This document shows positions 1 to 4,650 of a stretch of DNA of 8,126 bases, piece after piece. The stretch comes from Defluviitaleaceae bacterium (GTDB lineage Bacteria; Bacillota; Clostridia; Lachnospirales; WQUN01): positions 1 through 8,126 of the forward strand of contig WRKK01000258.1 in the NCBI GenBank assembly GCA_009782245.1. The letters run 5' to 3'. The position numbers and the translations under genes were made by a program. The notes below the pieces were generated by a model. The model saw nothing but the letters and a program-made list of their open reading frames with translations, made no database searches and was not told the origin of the DNA. Every line of letters begins with the position of its first letter. Positions within the stretch are counted from its first letter, which is position 1.

Positions 1-406
1 CTGTTGTGCGTTTGCTGCGAACGCCGTAAACTACGTCAAAACCCTCGTTGAATTTTGCCCACATTTCGTCAACGGCGTTTATGTCGTCCTGCAAATCTGC
101 ATCCATGGAAATAACAGCATCGGCTTTATCTTTTGCGAACATAAGCCCTGCCAATAGTGCATTTTGATGTCCCTTGTTGCGAGATAGATTTATCCCAGCA
201 AAAACGGCGTTTTCGGCGTTTAACTCGCAAATAATTTCCCAGGTTCTGTCTTTTGAGCCGTCATTTATGAAAACTATTTTTGATTCGGAAGATATTGCGT
301 TTTCTGCCATTAACGTGTTGAACTTTTCAAGCAACCTTTTGGCGGTTTCTGGCAATACTTCTTCCTCTTTGTAGCATGGTACGGCTAAATATAGCGTTTT
401 TGGCAT
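1..406 (-). CDS. Family 2 glycosyltransferase, DPM1/GtrB-like (3' part cut by window edge)
   Basis: Only the first 135 residues are in the window; the C-terminal part lies beyond base 1. The visible part is the GT-A catalytic fold of the polyprenyl-phosphate sugar transferases: VPCYKEEE (residues 9-16) opens the nucleotide-binding strand, NDGSKD (48-53) follows, SRNKGHQNAL (75-84) is the conserved acceptor-side loop, and MDADLQDD (101-108) holds the DxD-type metal and nucleotide-sugar site. YGVRSKR (127-133) is also typical. By family knowledge these enzymes move glucose, mannose or a similar sugar from a nucleotide to undecaprenyl or dolichyl phosphate at the inner membrane face, usually with C-terminal membrane helices not visible here. 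The ATG at 406 is set by a strong AAGGAGGAAT site at 411-420. The gene follows the DUF5721-like gene by only 18 bases, so the two are probably co-transcribed. The sugar and acceptor cannot be read from this fragment. Confidence 0.92.
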   Translation of the reverse strand, partial: MPKTLYLAVPCYKEEEVLPETAKRLLEKFNTLMAENAISSESKIVFINDGSKDRTWEIICELNAENAVFAGINLSRNKGHQNALLAGLMFAKDKADAVISMDADLQDDINAVDEMWAKFNEGFDVVYGVRSKRTT

Positions 407-424
407 GAAAATTCCTCCTTTTGG

Positions 425-880
425 CTAAACTTCCTGAACAACATAGCCTAATTTGCCAAAAAACTTCGCCACCCAACTATCCCATTCCGCAAAAACTTCC
501 TTATTAAGTTTTATATCAAAAATTTTTTGGCTTATACCCGTTGTAAAAATTAAGTTTTCGTTTTCGTAATCCATGCGCAAGGTTAGCGAGCCCGCACTAG
601 CGTGTACAGCGGTTGGGTTGCTGTGGGCAAAAATAAATTTCATTTTTTGGGGCTTGTTGCCTTTTATTATTTGACGAGCAAACGGTCGCAATTCGTGCCA
701 CTTGCAATAGGCTTTTTTGCCGTCTGTTTTGTCAACTTCGGGCTTTTCGCCGTCAATCGTAAACGTTGCAAAACTGCGTATCTCCACTAGCGATACTTCA
801 AACTCGGCAAAACTATCCTCGCCAAAAAGATATTGCATAAATTTTTTTATATATTCGGGTTTTATTGAAAATTGTTGCAT
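425..880 (-). CDS. DUF5721-like protein of unknown function
   Basis: A 151-residue soluble protein with no signal peptide or membrane segment. Its pattern resembles what I recall of the DUF5721 family of Clostridia: an N-terminal segment on a short helix (IKKFMQYLFG, 11-20), then a strand ending in FTIDG (40-44), a Trp followed by LRPF (61-67), IIKGNKP (71-77) and a KFIF strand (81-84). The remainder alternates short strands and ends with an aromatic-rich helix (WDSWVAKFFGKLGY, 133-146). The family has no known function, and I cannot infer one from context. The ATG at 880 is preceded by AGGAAG at a good distance. The gene probably shares a transcript with the glycosyltransferase behind it. 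Confidence that it is a real gene is high; the family assignment is from memory of the motif pattern and is moderate. Confidence 0.8.
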   Translation of the reverse strand: MQQFSIKPEYIKKFMQYLFGEDSFAEFEVSLVEIRSFATFTIDGEKPEVDKTDGKKAYCKWHELRPFARQIIKGNKPQKMKFIFAHSNPTAVHASAGSLTLRMDYENENLIFTTGISQKIFDIKLNKEVFAEWDSWVAKFFGKLGYVVQEV

Positions 881-916
881 AAAATCTTCCTAACATAGTT
901 TATTTTGTTTGCCGCA

Positions 917-946
917 ACCGCTAAACCGCTAAAATCACAAATTATC
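917..946 (-). promoter_or_regulatory. Possible promoter -10 and 8-base direct repeat upstream of the DUF5721-like gene
   Basis: On the minus strand GATAAT (941-946) is a five-of-six match to a sigma-A -10 box, about 60 bases before the start at 880, but no good -35 box is seen 16-18 bases further upstream. Between it and the gene the octamer CCGCTAAA (plus strand) occurs twice in direct tandem at 918-925 and 926-933. This is weak evidence for a separate promoter for the downstream pair of genes. Confidence 0.25.
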
Positions 947-970
947 CCCCACTTAACACTAAAAGCCATT

Positions 971-1007
971 AAAAAAATTTGGCGGGGTCAAGGGGCGAAG
1001 TCCCTTG
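971..1007 (-). terminator. Possible terminator of the ABC transporter transcript
   Basis: Read on the minus strand, the last hairpin of repeat copy 1 (stem CAAGGG/CCCTTG, 7-base loop) is followed after about 11 bases by a run of seven T (971-977). The stem is short and the T-run is set back, so efficiency is doubtful. It is the only terminator-like element between the ABC gene and the next gene downstream. Confidence 0.35.
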
Positions 1008-1058
1008 CGGGGTCCAGGGGCAGCGCCCTTGGCGGGTGTGGGCAGAGCCCACGGTTTT
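981..1058 (+). repeat. GC-rich modular palindromic repeat, copy 1
   Basis: A GC-rich block in AT-rich surroundings, made of three consecutive small hairpins: CAAGGG/CCCTTG around 989-1007, CCAGGGGC/GCCCTTGG (1014-1021 with 1025-1032, one G-T pair), and a perfect GTGGGC-AGA-GCCCAC (1038-1052) followed by GGTTTT. The outer parts (GGTCAAGGGGCG, TTGCGGGGT, GGCAGAGCCC, ACGGTTTT) recur in the same order in the block at 2868-2946, but on the opposite strand; the middle hairpin differs. The repeat end runs into the stop codon of the ABC transporter gene (1057-1059). It looks like an intergenic palindromic repeat family scattered through this genome, but only two copies are visible here. No open reading frame in it is credible. 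Confidence 0.8.
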
Positions 1059-2799
1059 ACAAAGCATCTTGCGAAAGGGCGATTTCGTAGTAGGCGGAAC
1101 AGGTTTCTAAAAGTTCGGCGTGAGTGCCTTTGCCTACTATTGTGCCTTCGTCTAGGACGATGATTTGGTCGGCGTTGCGGATTGTGCCTACTCGCTGGGC
1201 AATTATTATGACGGTTGCGTTGCCGACGTTTTCTTTTAACGCTCGGCGTAACTCGGCATCGGTTTTGTAGTCTAGTGCGGAAAAACTGTCGTCAAAAATT
1301 AAAATTTGCGGGTTGGTTGCCAATGCTCGGGCTATTGACAAGCGTTGCCGCTGTCCGCCGCTGACTGTGCCGCCTTTTTGACCAATCTCGGTTTGCATAC
1401 CCTCGGCGTTTTCTTGGATAAATGGCATTGCTTGGGCTATTTCTGCCGCTTTTGCAACTTCCTCTTCGGTGGCTTGCGGGTTGCCATAGCGAATATTGTA
1501 CTCGATTGTTCCCGCTATCAACTGCCCTTTTTGCGGGACATAGCCGATTTTTTTCCGCCATTCCGCTTGCGTTGTGTTGCGAACGTCAACGCCGTCCATT
1601 AAAATTGAGCCCGTTGTAACATCGTAAAAACGCAACAACAAGTGGGCTATTGTGGATTTTCCCACGCCCGTTGGCCCAATTATTGCGGTCATTTTGCCAG
1701 GGCTTGCGGTAAAATTAATGTTAGAAACAGCGTCAACTTCCGCTTTTGGGTAGCGAAAACTGACGTTGTCAAAAACAACAACGCCGTTGGTTGCCGTGTC
1801 AAATTCCTTTATGCTGTTTTTATCGGGATCTTGGATAACTGGCTCGGTTGCCAAAACTTCGGATATACGCCCCGCCGAAACCAACGCCCGTGGTATCATA
1901 ATAATTACCATCGAAAGCATCATAAACGCAAAAATAACCGAAACGGAGTATTGCATAAATGCCATCATATCGCCAATTTGCAAATCGGCGGCGGCTATGT
2001 GTTGCGCGCCCACCCAAACAACAAGCAACTGTGTGCCGCCTAAAATAAGGCTCATCGCAGGAAAAACCACCGCCATTACACGAGAAACGAATAGGCTAAT
2101 ATCAAAAATTTCCTTGTTGCTCTCGTCAAAGCGTTCTTTTTCGTGCTGCTGTGTGCCGAATGCTCTAATTACCATAAGTCCGTGCAAAGTTTCACGTGCA
2201 ATCTTGTTTAATTTATCAATCATGCCCTGCATTATGCGAAAGCGTGGCATAACGGTTGGCACAATCGCAAAAACAAAGCCCAACAACACAATTACCGCCA
2301 ACACGATAATCCAACTCATTGCGACGGATTGGTTAAGTGCCATTATTACCGCACCCGCACCCATTATTGGGGCAAAAAACAACATTCTGGTTGCCATGTT
2401 TGCCAACTGCTGCACCTGCGTAACATCGTTTGTACAGCGGGTTATCAGCGAAGATGCCGAAAACGTGTCAAATTCCATTTGCGAAAACGATTCCACTTTG
2501 ATAAATAAATCTTTACGCAAATCACGGGCGGCACCAGCAGAAATGCGGGGTGCAAGGTAGCCCGTACCAACCGATGCCGCGCCGCCCATTAACGCCACGC
2601 CTAGCATAACAACGCCTGTTTGCAATATGTACGCCGTCTGCGGTGTGTTTTCCACAACACCTCTAATAATGCCATTATCGATAATTGTTGCCATTAAGGT
2701 AGGCAAATAAAGCCCCGCCAACACTTCCAGCATAAGGAACACCAAAGTAAGTAATATAGCCCACCAATAGGGTTTAAGATATTTTATAAGTTTAGACAC
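1057..2799 (-). CDS. ABC exporter half-transporter, degenerate-site subunit (YheI/TM287-like)
   Basis: A 580-residue membrane-domain plus ATPase fusion, the usual length for an LmrA/MsbA-type half-exporter. Residues 12-310 hold about six hydrophobic helices. The ATPase domain (about 340-580) shows A-loop Tyr350, Walker A GPTGVGKST (375-383), Q-loop Gln423, signature VSGGQ (479-483), Walker B ILIFDD (499-504) and D-loop SALD (507-510). Two catalytic positions are changed: the Walker B glutamate is Asp504, and the switch histidine is Gln535 (IIIAQR). By family knowledge this pairing marks the degenerate half of heterodimeric exporters such as TM287/TM288 or BmrC/BmrD, which need a second, canonical subunit to extrude drugs or lipids. 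No such partner lies next to it here. The start is GTG at 2799, chosen because AGGAG (2809-2813) sits nine bases upstream. The gene stands alone between two inverted copies of a GC-rich repeat. The substrate is unknown. Confidence 0.95.
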   Translation of the reverse strand: MSKLIKYLKPYWWAILLTLVFLMLEVLAGLYLPTLMATIIDNGIIRGVVENTPQTAYILQTGVVMLGVALMGGAASVGTGYLAPRISAGAARDLRKDLFIKVESFSQMEFDTFSASSLITRCTNDVTQVQQLANMATRMLFFAPIMGAGAVIMALNQSVAMSWIIVLAVIVLLGFVFAIVPTVMPRFRIMQGMIDKLNKIARETLHGLMVIRAFGTQQHEKERFDESNKEIFDISLFVSRVMAVVFPAMSLILGGTQLLVVWVGAQHIAAADLQIGDMMAFMQYSVSVIFAFMMLSMVIIMIPRALVSAGRISEVLATEPVIQDPDKNSIKEFDTATNGVVVFDNVSFRYPKAEVDAVSNINFTASPGKMTAIIGPTGVGKSTIAHLLLRFYDVTTGSILMDGVDVRNTTQAEWRKKIGYVPQKGQLIAGTIEYNIRYGNPQATEEEVAKAAEIAQAMPFIQENAEGMQTEIGQKGGTVSGGQRQRLSIARALATNPQILIFDDSFSALDYKTDAELRRALKENVGNATVIIIAQRVGTIRNADQIIVLDEGTIVGKGTHAELLETCSAYYEIALSQDAL

Positions 2800-2867
2800 G
2801 TTTTGAAACTCCTAAATTTTGCGAGCCAAGAGGTAAAAAGTAGCGGCAGATGTGCTAGGTCAAATTC

Positions 2868-2946
2868 AAAACCGTGGGGCTCTGCCCCCCGCCTGTCGGC
2901 GGACAGGCACACCCCGCAATGGCGCGCCCCTTGACCCGCACTTTTT
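2868..2946 (-). repeat. GC-rich modular palindromic repeat, copy 2 (inverted relative to copy 1)
   Basis: On the minus strand this block has the same order of modules as 981-1058: GGGTCAAGGGGCG, ATTGCGGGGT, a middle hairpin, then GGGGCAGAGCCCC and ACGGTTTT. The middle hairpin differs from copy 1; here it is a perfect GCCTGTC/GACAGGC stem (2891-2897 with 2902-2908, 4-base loop). The final hairpin GGGGC-TCT-GCCCC (plus strand, 2876-2888) is perfect. On the minus strand that hairpin is followed by ACGGTTTT, so after fliS it could also act as a weak terminator. Together with copy 1 it forms an inverted pair around the ABC transporter gene. Confidence 0.8.
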
Positions 2947-3044
2947 GTTAAATTGAATGAGTATAATCTTCTATCTGCCACTACGGAAACATCGCACCAA
3001 AAGGCACAAAATTCAACTCTTATTTCACATATTAATATTTATAA

Positions 3045-3467
3045 TTATGCACCGATTGCAATATTTTTCGGTATTTTGGTATCTGTTTTTGTGCTTTGCT
3101 TGGCTAGTTTCATTGCCTCTTTCCAGGTATCGCGCAAGCTGCGCAAGTGGTCGCGCACCTCTGTTAGTATAACGGGGTCTTTTTTCATGTTTGCTTCGAT
3201 GAGACGAGTGTGCATATATTCGTATAATTGGTCTAATTGTGCAGAAATTTCGTGCTTTCTATCTAAAGTTATTTGAAACTCTCGTACTATATTTTGCACT
3301 TTGCGGATAGAATCGTTGGTTTTGGGGTGGTCTTTATTTTCCATTGCCAACAGTGCTTGGTTGCAAAATTTTACAGCGCCGTCAAATAACATAAGCGTCA
3401 ACTCTTCTCGGGTTGCCGTGTTTATCGAGTTGTTGCGATATTTATCGTATGGGTTTGGTGCTGGCAT
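3045..3467 (-). CDS. fliS: Flagellar export chaperone FliS
   Basis: FliS binds the C-terminal helix of newly made flagellin in the cytoplasm, keeps it from polymerising and delivers it to the export gate. The 140-residue product has the family pattern: NPYDKYRNNSINTA (5-18, with the Tyr-x-x-Asn element), ELTLMLFDGAVKF (22-34), a central helix, and QLYEYMHTRLIEAN (80-93) followed by a helix with LRxxW. Length is close to the usual 125-135 residues. A GTG at 3476 in the same frame would add three residues, but it overlaps the AAGGAGT site (3475-3481); the ATG at 3467, eight bases from that site, is the real start. It is the last gene of the flagellar group, 131 bases after flaG. It is lysine-rich (14 of 140), unlike its exported neighbours. 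Confidence 0.95.
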   Translation of the reverse strand: MPAPNPYDKYRNNSINTATREELTLMLFDGAVKFCNQALLAMENKDHPKTNDSIRKVQNIVREFQITLDRKHEISAQLDQLYEYMHTRLIEANMKKDPVILTEVRDHLRSLRDTWKEAMKLAKQSTKTDTKIPKNIAIGA

Positions 3468-3474
3468 CAAAATC

Positions 3475-3481
3475 ACTCCTT
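3475..3481 (-). promoter_or_regulatory. Ribosome binding site deciding the fliS start
   Basis: AAGGAGT on the minus strand. It overlaps the upstream in-frame GTG at 3474-3476 and lies eight bases from the ATG at 3467, so only the ATG can be served by it. Confidence 0.85.
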
Positions 3482-3486
3482 ACAAA

Positions 3487-3536
3487 TTAGCACAGACAAA
3501 TTTTACAAATCAACATAAGAAAAATGCCTGTGCTAA
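3487..3536. promoter_or_regulatory. 9-base inverted repeat in the fliS leader, over a possible promoter
   Basis: TTAGCACAG (3487-3495) and its exact complement CTGTGCTAA (3528-3536) are separated by 32 bases, just upstream of the fliS ribosome binding site. On the minus strand TTGTTA (3534-3539) and TATGTT (3512-3517), 16 bases apart, form a weak sigma-A-like promoter; one arm overlaps its -35 box and the other would fall just after the transcription start. This fits either an operator or an RNA stem, but neither is proven. Confidence 0.35.
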
Positions 3537-3556
3537 CAATTTTATTTAGCTGTTAT

Positions 3557-3598
3557 TTACGATTTCGGTTACGATTTCAGTTACGGTTTTGCGACGAT
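3557..3598 (-). repeat. 12-base repeats carrying in-frame TAA stops after flaG
   Basis: Directly after the flaG stop (3599-3601) the minus strand continues in 12-base units of the form NNN-AAA-NCG-TAA: GCAAAACCGTAA, CTGAAATCGTAA and CCGAAATCGTAA. Each unit ends in a TAA in the reading frame of flaG (3581-3583, 3569-3571, 3557-3559), giving four in-frame stops within 45 bases. A similar arrangement follows the gene upstream of flaG. Confidence 0.75.
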
Positions 3599-4051
3599 TT
3601 AGGTACGTACGTCAACTAGCAAGCCAGCAAACTCGTGTATTCTGGCAAGCAGGTCAAGCCTGGATTCTGGCGGCAATTCTCGGATAACTTCGTCGGTATC
3701 AGTATCGATAACACGAACCATAATAGTGTTAGTAGCCTCGTGAATGCTGGAATTTAGCGAAAAATGTGATGGTGCTAAGGCCTCGTTTACGGTTTCTAAC
3801 GCTCTGCTTATATAAGCATCGGTTACATTATTAGAAGTAAACGGCGTACTTTCGGGTAAAGTTATTGTTGCCTGCACTTCCGATGGCGGGGTCGCCATTG
3901 TAACAGTTGGCTGTTGCGTTGGCTGCGGTGCGGATTCCACTGGTCGGTGGATTGTTGTTGGTGTTGCTGTCATGTTTTGCCGTCTTGGCTCGGTTGAAAT
4001 AGCCGTGCTTGCTTGTGGTATACTACCAAACGATTGTAAATTAGCTTCCAT
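3599..4051 (-). CDS. flaG: FlaG-family flagellar protein
   Basis: FlaG proteins are small flagellar proteins encoded beside fliD and fliS; in some bacteria they influence filament length, but the exact role is not settled. The C-terminal half (about 75-150) matches the family: a helix ISRALETVNEAL, then strands around FSLNSSIHEATNTIMVRVID, the hallmark EVIRELPPES (121-130), and a final helix ending AGLLVDVRT. The first 75 residues are low-complexity and rich in Thr, Pro, Gln and Ser, probably disordered. Length (150) is slightly above typical. ATG at 4051 follows a strong AAGGAGG site. The protein contains no lysine and no cysteine at all (nine arginines), matching the same oddity in FliD. 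It lies 86 bases after the small chaperone-like gene, in a stretch of 12-base repeats. Confidence 0.93.
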   Translation of the reverse strand: MEANLQSFGSIPQASTAISTEPRRQNMTATPTTIHRPVESAPQPTQQPTVTMATPPSEVQATITLPESTPFTSNNVTDAYISRALETVNEALAPSHFSLNSSIHEATNTIMVRVIDTDTDEVIRELPPESRLDLLARIHEFAGLLVDVRT

Positions 4052-4068
4052 GCAGAAAACCTCCTTAT

Positions 4069-4128
4069 TGATTTACACATTTTGATTTACGTTCTGATTT
4101 ACGCTCTGATTTACATTTCTGTTGCTTA
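4069..4128 (-). repeat. GTAAATCA repeats carrying in-frame TAA stops before flaG
   Basis: The octamer GTAAATCA (minus strand) occurs four times, starting on the plus strand at 4069, 4083, 4095 and 4107 (spacing 14, 12, 12). The units ATCAGAGCGTAA and ATCAGAACGTAA carry TAA codons in frame with the preceding gene: beyond its own stop (4138-4140) there are in-frame TAAs at 4126-4128, 4111-4113, 4099-4101 and 4087-4089, spaced 12, 15, 12 and 12. The array ends at the flaG ribosome binding site. It resembles the array after flaG (pattern NNN-ARA-NCG-TAA). Confidence 0.75.
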
Positions 4129-4137
4129 CAGTATTGC

Positions 4138-4650
4138 TTAATTTGCTTTATCAAAAAAGTACCCAGACGTATCGCCACGAGTCTCTATGTCGTTGTATGC
4201 GGTGCTAACGTCGCGACCGTCTCGAATATTTTTTAAGCCTTTCTTAACAAAAACCCTGAACTCTTCCGCTGTCTTATTGTTGATTTTGTCCATTTCGGCT
4301 ATTGCCTTTGCGGTTTCTTTTATTTTGGCTATTGTCGCCAAATTTTCTTTTGTCTCGGACATTTTTTTGTCATTTTTGGCTAGTTGTTCGTCCATTTGTT
4401 GGATTTTTGCTATAATATCGGCTCGTTGCTCGTATAATGATGCAAAGCGTTCTATTTCTTGCAACGTATGCTCTTTATCGCCCTCTGTGGTAAAATTTGC
4501 CCGTTTTGTGGCATCAAATATTAGCGTTAAGGCTTTTAACTTTTGGGCTAAAATTTCGCCGTATTCTTGGCTTGTCTGGGATTCGGGCTTTATCGCTTTT
4601 TTGGGTTTTTCTGGTTTGCCCGATTTTTCGGGAACTTTTACAGTAGCCAT
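4138..4650 (-). CDS. Small lysine-rich helical protein, possible FliT/FlgN-type flagellar chaperone
   Basis: A 170-residue soluble protein, not confidently recognised. Residues 1-26 are a Pro/Lys-rich tail; 30-125 are predicted long helices (for example LYEQRADIIAKIQQMDEQL, 72-90) with coiled-coil spacing. The C-terminus KKGLKNIRDGR ... AYNDIE ... GYFFDKAN resembles the tail of clostridial FlgN-like proteins. It has 25 lysines and no cysteine. The ATG shares its A with the fliD stop (TAATG, one-base overlap) and no Shine-Dalgarno sequence precedes it, so translation probably depends on ribosomes finishing fliD. Such coupling, and the slot next to fliD where fliT sits in enterics, suggest it is the cap-protein chaperone. 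That is inference; an unrelated flagellar accessory protein is possible. Its reality as a gene is well supported by length, position and composition. Confidence 0.78.
   Translation of the reverse strand: MATVKVPEKSGKPEKPKKAIKPESQTSQEYGEILAQKLKALTLIFDATKRANFTTEGDKEHTLQEIERFASLYEQRADIIAKIQQMDEQLAKNDKKMSETKENLATIAKIKETAKAIAEMDKINNKTAEEFRVFVKKGLKNIRDGRDVSTAYNDIETRGDTSGYFFDKAN

Noticed and set aside
1766..2560. A 264-codon open frame on the plus strand inside the ABC transporter
   Set aside because: It is antisense to a fully supported ABC exporter, has no recognisable motif and no ribosome binding site; it is a shadow of the codon pattern on the other strand.
2858..2863. TTGACC (minus strand) as a -35 box for the ABC transporter gene
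   Set aside because: No acceptable -10 box is found 16-18 bases downstream; the stretch there is a T-run.
981..2946. Composite transposon around the ABC gene
   Set aside because: No transposase, no clear target-site duplication, and the repeats are hairpin clusters with differing centres rather than insertion sequence ends.
3562..3569. ACCGAAAT in the repeat after flaG as a sigma-28 -10 box for fliS
   Set aside because: No TAAA-like -35 element lies 15-16 bases upstream, and the sequence is one unit of a tandem repeat.
4069..4128. CRISPR array
   Set aside because: The repeat is only eight bases long with 4-6 base gaps, far too short, and no cas gene is present.
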